From contig JAUTXW010001615.1 in NCBI GenBank assembly GCA_030620095.1, positions 1,386,001 through 1,450,000 on the forward strand: DNA of 64,000 bases, in the 5' to 3' direction. This DNA comes from Kuschelorhynchus macadamiae (lineage: Eukaryota; Arthropoda; Insecta; Coleoptera; Curculionidae). This document shows, piece by piece, positions 33,440 to 44,873 of this stretch; position 1 is the first letter of the stretch, and every line of letters starts with the position of its first letter. A program made the translations under genes and the position numbers. The notes under the pieces were generated by a model. That model saw only the letters and a list, made by a program, of their open reading frames with translations. It ran no database searches and was not told the DNA's origin.

Positions 33440-35295
33440 ATGCATCTCCATAACATTCTGTACACTAACCTTTGCTCAATAAGTGCCAAATTTGATGAAT
33501 TTTTATTGGAAATCCAAGACAGGAAGCTGGACTTCATTCTTATTTCTGAAACATGGTTAACTACCAACATACCGGATGCTCTGATCTCTATTCCCGGCTA
33601 TGTTTTGTTTAGAGAGGACCGGTCAACTACAAATGAGCAGGTTGTTGTACGGCGGGGTGGAGGAGTATTTGTGAACAATAAAATTCTGGAGATGCTTGCC
33701 GAATTAAGTGATACTAATATTACAACAATAGTTTTTGAGGATCTAAACTATCCTGAGATAGACTGGACCCTGGGTCAAGTGACAAAACATCCCTCTGCTG
33801 AAGAGTTTCTTTGGGCTTACCAAAAATCGGTGCTGTACCAGTTGGTAAATTTGTACACGCGGTTTAGAGAGGGTACTGACCCATCCCTTCTTGACATATG
33901 TTTGGTGTCTAATGAGAGACTTATGACAGGGGTGGAGGCTGCTCCTCCAATTGGTAAAAGTGATCATGTGACCATATTAGCCACCGCTCAGCTTATGTTA
34001 ACACCACTTACAAGGAAACTACAACTACGCAAAAGCTATTGGAAGGCCGCTTATAACACAATAAATAACTTCATATCGCAATGGATGCCTGATAGCAGTA
34101 TCTCACATTTTCAAAACTGCGAAAGCCTCTTAACTGAGATCTCAGATACATACATCCCCTTGAAGCATCCTAAGAAGACATAACAAACCATGGATCTCAA
34201 AGACACACATTAAACTGATAAATCGAAAAAGACGACTTTGGCATAGGTATCGAAACACTAACAGGGCGTGTGACTACGAACTGTACAAAGCTTCAAAAAA
34301 CGAAGTCTCTATAGCGTTGAGAAGGGCTAGAAATACATATGAGAGTAGTCTCCTAGAGCAAGGCCCAAGAAGATTTTACCAGTACATAAACAGCTGCCTT
34401 GACTCCAGAGTCCAGAACATAGTTTTAAAGGAGGGCGGCCAACTTGTGTCCGAGCCGCTCCAGGTAGCTGAGGTTTTCGCTATACAGTTTGACAAAGTAT
34501 TTATTCATGAGGACACCTCAAATATTCCACAACGTCCAGCGACCAGTTACTCTATACCATCAATTGAGCCCATTGTTTTTACTCCAGAAAAAGTGGGAAA
34601 GGTATTGAACGACCTTAAAAGCTCTGCCAGTCCTGGACCTGATAATGTGTCTCCCGTTCTGCTTAAAAACTGCCGAGCAACTTTATGCAGCATCCTTGCT
34701 GATTCGATGACTGAGTCTTTCAATCGTGGCAGGGTGCCAGAGATTTGGAAGGGTGCTGTGGTAATCCCCATATATAAAAAAGGAGACAAGCATCTGGCTG
34801 AAAACTACAGACCCATTAGTTTAACATCAATACCGGGCAAGTGTATGGAGAAGATCATTGCTAATGAAATCACAGAATTCCTTCAGATGCACCATGAGGG
34901 ACTTGTGCTTAACCAACATGGTTTTCTTAAGGGAAAGTCCATCCAATCTGTTGTCTAACTTGGAACTATGGACCAAGGCTTTAGAGGATCACTTCCCAAT
35001 AGACGTGATTTATCTCGATTTTGCTAAAGCATTTGACACCGTTTTCTTAAATAGACTTCTATGTAAGCTTAACCATTTTGGCATCCGAGGTCCATTGCTC
35101 TCCTGGATTAGGGATTATCTGTCAGATAGGTATTATCAAGTCAGAATAAATGGCAAGCTCTCTGGAAGGCATACAGTTATTGGTGGTGTTCCGCAGGGAT
35201 CTGTGCTGGGTCCTCTCCTTTTTATAGTATATGTATCCGACCTAGCAATAGACATAATAATGGCAGTTAATCGGTTACAACCGCCTACTGTCTAA
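33440..35295 (+). pseudogene. LINE ORF2: endonuclease and partial reverse transcriptase
   Basis: From ATG 33440: an apurinic-endonuclease domain with LDFILISETWL, RRGGGVFV, a gap after LSDTNITT, VFEDLNYPEIDW, LLDICLVSNE and KSDH. The middle of the domain is deleted. After frame changes near 34180-34317 comes the reverse transcriptase: LKSSASPGPDNVSPVLLKN, ENYRPISLTSIPGKCMEKI, NQHGFLKGKS, a frame change near 34950, LDFAKAFDTV and GGVPQGSVLGPLLFI. It stops before the YxDD catalytic motif; the end reads into a CCATAATAATAATAA tail near 35300. Thus the 3' half of RT is lost, perhaps by internal deletion with the tail kept. Non-functional. Confidence 0.8.
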
Positions 35296-35309
35296 TAACC
35301 ATAATAATA

Positions 35310-35888
35310 ATAAAAGCTACTATTGGGAAATACAATTATGAATTAAATAATGAAACATGTAACTAATAAAAAATTAATTCTGGATTTATTTTAATTGTGG
35401 ATTTTGATTATGTCAGAGTTAGTGTATATACTATTCTTATATTTATCAGTATTATACATGTATGAAAAATGCTTTAAAATAATAACCAAACCCCATTATC
35501 TCAGATATTGGCTTAAGCACAACTTCTTTTTTGTAAATCGAAAACCTAGATAGAATATAATATTTAAAAATTTTCTTGATTCTGTAATTTTTTCTGATAT
35601 AGTTTTGGCTGAGTTGGTCAATGACCTTTTTTTTGGGTTGTCGGTTATAGTTGCTAGCAATACAAAGTGCGGACCCTTTTCCTTAATTCTTGATTATGTT
35701 TTTCTTACTTATCCTCCCCCTCCCAATATTTTCTCTTTGGGGTGTTCCTGTAAACAACATTTCCTCACTTATATTTTTTAAAAAATTTTAGTACAAATGG
35801 GTAACTTAGACATTTGACTTTCATCTTCTTCATCTGTCCATAGATAGAAAAACTAAAATTAGAACTCAATTTTTTGACAATTGCTATA
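35310..35888. other. No recognised gene
   Basis: AT-rich sequence between the LINE tail and a MITE; no features seen. Confidence 0.45.
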
Positions 35889-35890
35889 TA

Positions 35891-36375
35891 CAGGGTGTTT
35901 CTTAATTAAGTGTCAATATTTAAGGAGGTAATTTTTGGGTCTATTTTAAGAAGAAAACTTCATGTAAACATATGTGTTAAACGGTGTAAATTTTGAGATA
36001 ACGGGTGTTAAACTTGCTCAAAAATGAATGGGAATTTCAAAAATAATTATTATTTAAAAAAATCAGTGGCGTACCATCAATGTCTGGGAAAATATGCAGG
36101 TCGGATACCGTACGGACGCCACTTGTGGAAATAAAAAAAAATGTTCTACATCAAAAAATTCCACTAGATGCATAGTACCTCTATACCAAATTTCATTACA
36201 ATATCTAGAGTGGTATTCGAGATATTATCGAAAAATTATGAAATTATTAAAAGTTTAACACCCTGTATCTCAAAATTTACACCGTTTAGGACATATGTTT
36301 ATATGAAGTTTTCTTCCTAAAATAGACCCAAAAAACACCTCCTTAAATATTGACACTCAATTAAGAAACACCCCG
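35891..36375. mobile_element. Palindromic mariner-type MITE, 485 bp
   Basis: CAGGGTGTTTCTTAATTAAG (35891) and its inverse ending CACCCCG (36375) are flanked by TA. Inverted similarity extends about 110-120 bp on each side (including 'AACATATGT', 'AAACTTCAT' and 'TAGACCCAAA' blocks). The centre holds CAGTGGCGTACCATC. No transposase. The ends resemble those of the DD41D elements nearby. Confidence 0.8.
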
Positions 36376-36377
36376 TA

Positions 36378-37470
36378 TAGAGCAAATTATCTGAGGAAAA
36401 ACTGCGAATTTCCCTAATATATAAAAGAAAAGCGAAAGTTGTTTATTTGCTTATTCAAGATCTTTTTACTGTTTCAGATAAACGTTCTTGTATAACTTTA
36501 AAAGGATTATACCGCCATGTTACTGTATGTACTACATAAACTTCGCTTAAAAAATTTAGTCCAAGATCATGCCAAGCACGAAATGATTCGAATTTCTTTA
36601 GTCTTCAGGTGGGTTCATGTAACATGACTTTTTGTAACTTTAGTTATAAATTTTTCCATGATCGCTGAACGTGTTCACGTTAAATTAATATTATTTTTAA
36701 TAATGTGACAGCTAAATCTATAAAATTGAAATGTAAAATAAGAAGTCAAAAGCTAGAGATTTGTTTATTTTACAGTACTTGTTTTGCATGAACAAACAGT
36801 AGCAAATAAGTTAACATGATGATGGTAAAAAAGTTGTGAAATTGTGAATTCGTAAATTTTTACACCCGTGCTCACTAAAGAGGTTTAAATTTAGACAAGA
36901 TCTAACTTGACAGCTAGCCCTGGCTAGCTCTTAGTACTCCTTAAACTCTGGTGGTCCACCTTGTCCATGTCTTTTGTTAGTCACCCTGATAGACCCCAGG
37001 GTGTGAAACGTGTGTCCCTGTTTTTATGTACAATGTGTTTAGAACGCATGTGGAATGTTTACGTTACCATTACATTTAACTTACAAGTTAAATTATTAAG
37101 ACGACACTATTATGAAATATTTTTTTTACAACTAATCGTTGTTATATTTAACGATAGCTCGTAAGGTCAAAAAATTTTATTGAAACGGAATTTAGCGCTT
37201 ATCCGTAAAAAATAAATTAACTTTATAGCTAACGCTTAGAGTTTCGCATTAAAACCAAAGTTAAAATATATTCGTGAACGCTTGTATTCAGAAATTTAAA
37301 TTTAACTTGTCTTTATTATTAAAGTAATAACTAGGAAGAAAAAGAAAAAGTGAAAAGCGCAACTATGGTGATAAATACAATATAAATTAATATGATTGTA
37401 TTAGTGCAATAAAAAATTTGAAAGACGTTTTAAAAATCATCTCGCCAATTTTCTTTCCTAAAATTATATC
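36378..37470. other. No recognised gene
   Basis: AT-rich with no supported frame; ends at a LINE reverse transcriptase scrap. Confidence 0.45.
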
Positions 37471-37475
37471 ATCTC

Positions 37476-37620
37476 AAAGAAAGTGTTTGGTTTTACTCAA
37501 GGCCTTAGTGCTAGAAATGCTGTCAATGAATTGGCGAATTTTGTAACACATAACTTTAATAACGACAAAAAATTGCAAGCAGTTTTTCTTGATCTTGCAG
37601 AGGCATTCGACACGATGATG
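37476..37620 (+). pseudogene. LINE reverse transcriptase scrap
   Basis: FGFTQGLSARNAVNELANFV followed by VFLDLAEAFDTM, the part of a LINE RT from Q-x-GF to the first catalytic Asp (F-x-D-L-A-K-A-F-D). The similarity ends there. It is in plus orientation, opposite to the R4-like copies that follow. Confidence 0.6.
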
Positions 37621-37919
37621 AGTATCATTCGACCCTGCCCAGTTACCAAATTTGTTGGATCTCTGAAGCCAGTTTTGTGTTATCCAACAGCACGATGTCG
37701 GGTTGGTTATTCGTCACCTGTCTATCAGTGACAAAAGCCTAATCATAGAGACTAAGAGTCGTTGTCCAATACCGAAGCAGATTAGTATTTGTAATATATA
37801 CATAGGTGCTTAGCCCATATGTATTAGTTAATTTTTGATGTACGATTTTATATACTTGGTTTAGCCTCTGCGAATATTTTGTGTATTGTTATTAAAATTT
37901 TATATGGTATGTTAATTTT

Positions 37920-38065
37920 TTCGAGGTAGCCAGCAAATATCTTAGCAGAAATCACCAGCGGAATCACATGTACAGCTTTCAAAGTAAGTATCTTTCGGTA
38001 TTCTTCCGAAAAATCTAAATATTTATTGACTTTTTTTGAACTTTTTCTCCATTGGGTAGGGCTAC
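37920..38065. repeat. Direct repeat shared with 44660-44800
   Basis: Both stretches contain AAATCACCAGCGGA, then TCACAT, and AAGTATCTTTCGGTATTCTT. They flank the block of R4/Dong-like LINE pieces on its outer sides in the same orientation. They may be parts of the same LINE's terminal region. Confidence 0.6.
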
Positions 38066-38084
38066 ATCACCATTAATGACTTTC

Positions 38085-38335
38085 TCTTTATCGGTATTTA
38101 AGGCCTTACGTTTTTCCATTTCAAATTCCATATGGATGTCTTTCGAGGAGGTGTATGTCACGTCAATAAGCTTTTTTAGTTGGTTATGGTTTCCACCTTA
38201 GAGCTAAATATCATTCATATACAAAAGGTGGGATATTGTTCGGGAATCGTCTCTATTGGCTTTGTCGTTGAAGCCATGTCTTTATTTTTGAGCAACGTGG
38301 AGAGGCGGTTCATCAAACACATCAGGCCGATTATT
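38085..38335 (-). pseudogene. R4/Dong-like LINE RT fragment, duplicated
   Basis: The sequence around 38170-38330 (TTAGTTGGTTATGGTTTCCACC, then AAAGGTGGGATATTGTT) repeats, with changes, 39305-39450, which encodes the LLYMDDIKLYGG region of the neighbouring copy. The frame is lost here. Confidence 0.55.
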
Positions 38336-38498
38336 CGTCACTCGTCTCTCGGTGATAATTGCCCGGTCCTAGTAAAGTTTGAAGGCATTATTTTTCTAGC
38401 ACTGAATTTGGTTAGTATTTATAATAGGACACAAAGGTGTTCAGGAGCCCGTATTTATTGGCAAGCTTTTGGCGTATGATGTTACACACCTGGTTATA

Positions 38499-39960
38499 TC
38501 ACTCGAGGTAGTCCGTGTTTGCTAGGTAAGTGCAGCCAGATGTTATATGCTCTATAGTCTCTGATCTCTCACTACATTTTCGACACTTATCGGATTTAAC
38601 GGACCGGTCACTGATGTTGAATTTCATGTAATTCCGTGTGTTAATAACTTGATCCTGTATTGCCATAACAAATCCTTCTGTCTCTGGGAATAGTTGTCCA
38701 TCCTTCAGCCACCTATTGGATGCTTCTTTATCCATGTGTGGCTGATTCAAGTCATTGTGATGTCGGCCGTGCAGTACCATTTGAGCCCACTGTTCTTGTT
38801 TGTCGGGGTCTGAAAGTAACTTTAGAATGATGTTGTCACTTGCGAGATTAAGTGGAGAGTATGAGTAGTTGTTTAGACTCACTATTCGGTGGAGGTTTGA
38901 TGTTTGTGCCTTGTTGGTGAAGAACTCTGTTCTGCAGCTGTCGGGATGGTAAGATCATTCGGAGAGTTGATGACCTTGGTTGGTGTGACTTGTACTTGGT
39001 CATCATTACGCGGGTAGTTTGTTGTAGTACTTCAAGCTCCGTGTTAGCCCATTTCAAGATTCCGAAACTGTAGGTCAGCACGGGAACAGCATAGGTATTA
39101 ATTGCTGTAATGAGATTCCCGGCTTTCAATTCTGTCTTTAGAAGAGCTTGCACTCTTTGAACGTACTCATCTTTAAACTTGATCTTTTCTTGCTTATCTT
39201 GGAGCAATCTAGTTTGTTGGAACTGTTTGAGGCTTTACATGTTTCCATCCCAAATTCCATATGGATGTCTTTCGAGAAAGTGTATATCAGGTCAATAAGC
39301 TTTTCTAGTTAGTTATGGTTTCCACCATAGAGCTTAATATCATCCATATACAGAAGGTGGGATATTGTTGGGGAACCGTGTCTATTGGCTTTGATGTTGA
39401 AGCCATGTTCTGTATTATGGAGAAACGTGGATAGGGGGTTCATCGCTAAGCAGAACCAAAGTGGACTTAATGAGTCTCCTTGGTAAATTCCCACATTGAT
39501 AGGTATCTCATCGGTAGTAAGAGATTGATCGCCATTATAGGTCCTCAACTTCGTTCTCCACTGGTGCTTGACAGTTGCCAGGAAATTGATGGTCATAGGG
39601 TGAATTTTGTATAATCCTAATACGTCTATGAGCCAGGAATGTGGTACACTGTCAAACGCCTTTTTATAGTCTATAAAAGCAGTGTGTATGTTGGGTTGTT
39701 TTTTCTGTGCCTGCTTAGGTACCACAGAGTCGATGATAAGTTGTTCTTTGCATACTTGATGGCCTCGAATGCATCCCTTCTGTTTCTCGGCTAATAGGTT
39801 ATGACTGTCAATATGGTGATAGATACAATTTGGAATGCATCCTGTTAGGATCTTGTACGTGGTGGGCAAACAGGTGATGGGGCTGTACTGGGACAGGTCT
39901 TCTTTACTTCTTCCTGTAGTCTTAATTATTATTATTAATATTATTATAACTTGTCTCATA
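38499..39960 (-). pseudogene. R4/Dong-like LINE, copy 2, 5'-truncated
   Basis: Minus strand: starts after a TAA-type repeat (39925-39955) with KTTGRSKEDLSQYSPITCLP, then AFIDYKKAFDSVPHSWLIDV, GIYQGDSLSPLWFCLAMNPL and HLLYMDDIKLYGG (the RT catalytic motif is intact). After a break near 39300: LITAINTYAVPVLTYSFGIL, typical of the thumb region. Then come a basic stretch and a zinc knuckle CRKCSERSETIEHITSGC (C-x2-C-x8-H-x4-C) near 38580. It ends before the restriction-like endonuclease. The start inside a TAA run fits Dong's known preference for such targets. Confidence 0.8.
39921..39956. repeat. TAA-type microsatellite at LINE junction
   Basis: TTAATTATTATTATTAATATTATTATAAC on the plus strand, in two parts: TTAATTATTATTATTAA then TATTATTATAAC. 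It adjoins the 5' end of the R4/Dong-like copy 2. Confidence 0.8.
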
Positions 39961-40050
39961 GTATTCCTTTGTTTGTATTTTATACTGACAGGATTATACC
40001 AAGTCATTACAAAAAATAAAAATAAAAAAAAGGAAATAAAAAAAAAACAA

Positions 40051-43000
40051 CTATTGTGTATTAAGAAATGATCTAATGATGCTACATGTTTTCAAAATGA
40101 CCGATTTTTGGATGTTCCTGTGAATGTCTGTATTAAGTCCTAATTGAGCCAAATGCGGTGTAAATGTTGTTGGGGTGAGACCTGTTACTGATATGACGAG
40201 AGGAACAATGATGACTTTTTCATGTTTCCACAGCCTTTTTACTTCCATTGCCAAGTCGGTGTATTTGGCGATCTTCTCACTGTATTTCGCTTGGATGTTC
40301 TCGTCGTTGGGGACAGCCATGTCAATTAAGTAAGTGATTTTTTCTTTTTTGGATTGAAAGGTGATATCGGGTCTGTTTGCGGGGATTGTTTTATCTGTGT
40401 GGATGTCAATGTCCCAATAGAGCTTGTAGTCTTCGTTTTCAAGTATGGATGTTGGTGTATAATGGTAGTAAGGGTCTGTGTTCTCCGTTAGTTTATATGT
40501 TGTGGCTAATGCTTGATGAACGACCTTCGCTACTGAGTTGTGTCTCGCGGTGTATTCAGTTCCGGCCATTATTCTACATCCACTCGTTATGTGATCGATC
40601 GTTTCTCTCTGCTGGTGACATCTCCTACACCTCTCGTCTTCAGTGGTTGTGTCCTTGATGATATGCTTTCGGTAGTTTTTGGTTGCTATGACTTTGTCTG
40701 TTTCGGGGAACAGCTGCCCTTCTTGTAACCACGTATATGAAAGCTTTTTATGTAAGTGTTTTTTGAGACCAGGTGTTCATCTTTTCTAGTCGTGATTGGA
40801 TGTGACTGTGTGCGTCTGCTGCGTCGCTCGTTTGAGACAGGTCGAGCGATGTATAATTCTTATCTGCCTTCACTATTGCCTGTTGGAAGTTAGTTTGTTT
40901 GTTGTAGAAGAAGTTCGTAAATTTGTTTTTTATTTAGCGATTGTATATCTATAATTCCCCTCCCTCCATCTTTTCTCTCGATGGTGAGTCTTTCCTTGCA
41001 TGCGTTGGGATGTAACTTCCTGTGTTTAGTAAATTCAGAGCGTATGAGAATGTGAATGTTTTCTATGTCTGTGTGTGACCATTTAATGATACCAAACGAA
41101 TACGTAAGAATAGGTATGGCGAAGGTGTTAATAGCTTTCGTTACATTTCTGGAATTCAGTTTTGTTTATAGTAGCTTTGTGAGTCGGGTTTTAAATTCCG
41201 TCTTGAGCTCTGATTTGATATAAGGGTGGTTAATTTTGGTGCTTTGATGGAAGCCTAGGTATCTGTATGTTTCTTCTTTGAGCATGTTATCTATAGTTTC
41301 ATTGTTGATTGTTTCCCTCGTAGGGTGGTCTTTCCACTGTCCCTTGTTGATATGAAGTAGCTTGCATTTACTTATACCAAATTCCATGTTGATGTCCAGT
41401 AAACGTTTCTGTGATTTTAAGGAGTTCCTTTAGCTGTGCCTTTGTGCTTGCATATAATTTTGTGTCATCCATGTACAAGAGATGGTTTATCTTATATAGG
41501 TTATTTTTTTGGTGTATAATTTGGAATCCGAAGTTTGTGTTATTCAGTATGTTTGAGAGTGGATTGAGACAGAGGCAGAACCACAAAGCGCTGAGTGAAT
41601 CCCCTGAAATATACCTCGTCTGATGTAGATCTCTTCTGTTTCGATGTGCTCTTTTTGTGTTCTCAGGTTGATTTTAGTTTTCCATGTACTCATGATTTGC
41701 GTAAGAAATTGCCTGATGTTTTTATTGACTTTATATAATTCTAGCACTCTGATTATCACACTGTGGGGTATCGAATCAAAGGCTTTTTTATAATCTATGT
41801 AACCAGTATGAAGGGTTCTATAATTTTTCCTGGTTTGTTCCATGATGACGCTGTCTATAATTAGCTGCTCCTTGCATCCTCGTCTGTTTTTGCTGCACCC
41901 TTTTTGCTCTTCCGTTAGAATGTTTTTGTGTGCTAAATGTTGTTCTATTCTCCTGGTAATTGTGGCTGTGATGATCTTATATAAGGTTGGAAGGCACGTA
42001 ATAGGTCGGTAATTTGACGGGTCCTTATTGTCTGAATTTTTGGGTTTAAGGTATTGGGAGAGAAAACTGGGGAGTGTGCTAGGTTTTAAAATAATTTCAT
42101 TAATTTAGCGAGTGAGAGCTTTATGTGTGGAGGTAAACTGATTGTACCAGAAGTTATGAATGTTATCTATTCCAGCACATCTCCAGTTATGCGTGTATTT
42201 GATTGTTTATGCAACTTCTTGTGTTGTCATTGCAAAGTCCTCTTGTTCCTCCAAGCACTCGTTTCTGTCTTCTTCCGCTTTAATCCATAAAACGTTATTA
42301 TTGTGTAGTTTCGGTTCTGACCAAATACTTTTCCAGTATTCTGTGATCCCTTGTTTGGTCGGTGGTTCTATTACTCGTGCCTCCTCATTGCTCATGATTT
42401 TTTGATAGAACTGTTTTTCGCTTCTTCGAAACAGGTTGATAGCGTCTTTTCTTTCATTTGATTCTTTGTATCTTCGGAGTCTTGCGGCATACACGGCTAG
42501 TTTTTGCTTCAGAGTGTCAAGGATTTCTGTAAGCGTGTGATTAGGAGATGCAGATTTGATTTTCTCTACACTTTGTGTGATACGTTTTGACTTGTTGTCG
42601 TTCATGGATTGGGTAAGATGTCCCAATTCTTTTCTAATTTTGTTTTCGATCCTTATCTGCCATTTGAATTTTGGTTTTATGTTGTTGGTGTTTCTATGTC
42701 GTGGCGGGAGTTTCTGATTGTTCTGTGTTATCGTGGTTATAGCTGCTGCGTAGATCACTGTATGAATGTCCTCAATTGTGCCCGCATTCGTTACGTACTC
42801 GGGAATTATGTGTTCGTTGATGGTCTTTAGGATTTTATGTGTGTCTCGTTTGATTTGATTGCTTGTGTGAGAGACGGTCTGAGGTGTAGTATGGTGCTTT
42901 GGGCGAATGATTTACTTGTCCTGTGCGTTGTATGGTGCTTGTCATCTGTCGCGGGTTGTTGCTGGGAGTTTTGCCCCTACTGAGCATTGAGTGAGTTTGC

Positions 43001-44100
43001 AGATCCCCTTGCACAAAGTTGGGCTGGTTTGTACGTGGAATCGGTTCGGCATCTGCCCCACTGTCCTCAACAGCTTTGATGTTTTGCAATGCGAGTGGGG
43101 TGAGCTTACTGTTCTTAGTGAGGACTCTTTTTTGATCTGTTACTCTCTGTTCTGTAATAAGTGATTTGTATTCTGGATATTGTGCTATGAAAAGTGTATG
43201 CAGTTTATGTCCGTATTCTGATGAAATTGTCTCAAGTTTACTAGCGGTGTAGTAGGAATGCATCACCGTTCGATTCATCTCATCTGTCCATTTTAACCTC
43301 TTCCTTGGTTTACCTGCCTTGGTAGTTACAGTTAGTCGTTGCGATATATCCGCTATTGTAATGGGCTCAAGTTGTTGTGTTTGGTTAGCATCTGTGTCAG
43401 ATTTATTTGTGTATCTATTTGGGCAGCGCATGATCGGTTCGCTCGATTCTGTAATGCGGCTCATGCGTTGCCCTGCCTTTCCCGCTTTAGTGGGTGCCAG
43501 CTTAGCCGGCAAAACACTTTCCGTGGATCTTTTTTTCTTTGCCTGGTCGTGATCGTTTCGGTCGAGCTGTCTTTTCCCGCAGCGTCCTCGACCGTTACAC
43601 TGCTCGCCCGATGCTTTATTGTTTGGATTGATGTTTTGTGGTGTTAGAAGCTCAAAGTGTGCCGACACTGGATCGCCTGTTAGTAGAAGGTAGATCATTT
43701 TATTGTGTGTTTGTTTGCCTATTATTGTTGGTCTCTCTTTAATGCACATCTGTTTTGTTCTTGTTCTTGGTTTTGAGAAAATATGGAAGATGTGCTTCTG
43801 GGTTTCCGAGAGAGCAAATATACAGTTGTCGAAGTCCTTCATGTCGTCGTCGTGAAATAACGAAAATATCTGAAGTTCCGACCAGTTTTGTCGTAGTATT
43901 TCAATGCGTCTTCTCGAAGTTTGGCGTGGTTGTTTTGATGGCCGTATGTGTGCAAGCTAACTGATCGGAACAGACAACTTCCGTCTCCAACAGTGTCGGC
44001 TTTGATGAAATTCTCGGTAATAGGTTCGGCTGTAGCAGTTTTTTCGGCAAAGGCCCGCCTGTTCAGCCTTTCGCCGCCACCGTCCCGCATGCTGTCACCT
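40051..44100 (-). pseudogene. R4/Dong-like LINE, copy 1, with OTU-like N-terminus
   Basis: Minus strand, long but broken ORF. Near 44000: ADTVGDGSCLFRSVSLHTYG, an OTU cysteine-protease active-site motif; after a frame change near 43842, SAHFELLTP (about 43650), which fits the OTU catalytic His. Then a Myb-like or DNA-binding segment (KPRKRLKWTDEMNRTVMHSY), a linker to about 42207, RT blocks IDYKKAFDSIPHSV, WFCLCLNPLS and HLLYMDDTKLYAS, a thumb region ILTYSFGIIKWSH near 41060, a zinc knuckle CRRCHQQRETIDHITSGC near 40640, and a restriction-like endonuclease NRPDITFQSKKEKITYLIDM near 40370 with a following KYSEKIAKYTDL. The order RT, zinc knuckle, endonuclease is that of R2/R4-type LINEs. Frameshifts and stops in RT make it inactive. 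Confidence 0.82.
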
Positions 44101-44129
44101 TCAGCAGTGGCTCCAAAGGTGCCCTGGCG

Positions 44130-44180
44130 ATTATTATTATTAATATTATTATTATTACTACTACTATTATTCTGTACTGT
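44130..44180. repeat. TAA-type microsatellite at LINE 5' end
   Basis: ATTATTATTATTAATATTAT and similar triplets adjoin the 5' side of the R4/Dong-like copy 1. The 400 bases beyond (to 44660) hold nothing I recognise. Confidence 0.8.
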
Positions 44181-44659
44181 TTCTCAGTTATAACTGGTAG
44201 ATTTTCCATTCCAGGGTAGTTTCTTCGATGGACAAACTCACTTACACTCACTCCATTAAGGAATCTTCAGACTATATGCAAAGAAAATAATAGTTCAAAG
44301 AAAATTAGTTATTATTGCTTTGCTATATGCCATGTAGACAGTATTACAGCTTTAATTAAATATTAACTTTAATATTAGGGCTTTAATTATTAATGGGAGG
44401 TTTAACTCAGGTAGCGGTTTCGTTAAGGACTGTGGTGTTATTACAGTAGCTGAAATAATGAGGGGATGGCTTTTTGTTGTTTTTACTTTCCACCTTTGTA
44501 TTACTTCTGCGGCCTATCACCTATGTATTTGTAACTGTAGTGGGGTTTTGAGCAATCACTTCAACGATATGCCAACTTCCAGGGATAATCAGATTTTTCC
44601 TTAGTATTCTAATGCAACCGACTTCTGCATTAATGTTATTACAGTTTTATCTGGTATAA

Positions 44660-44800
44660 TAATTTCAAGGTAACCAGCTTATCATAAATCACCAGCGGAT
44701 TCACATATAGAGCCTTCAAACTAAGTATCTTTCGGTATTCTTCCGAAAAGTCAGAACATTAATTGACTTTCTCCCTCTTTTCTCTCTAAGCTATGATCGG
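44660..44800. repeat. Direct repeat shared with 37920-38065
   Basis: AAATCACCAGCGGATTCACA and AAGTATCTTTCGGTATTCTT occur in the same order as at 37948-38005. It is the host sequence just left of the mariner at 44874. Confidence 0.6.
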
Positions 44801-44873
44801 AAGGGTGAAATATCAATGAAATATGAAACCTTACTTGATATTACGCTTGTAGATAACAAGCGTAGGTTACATA

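Noticed and set aside
43319..43647. Plus-strand frames of 77-102 codons
   Set aside because: Antisense shadows of the R4/Dong-like LINE coding strand.
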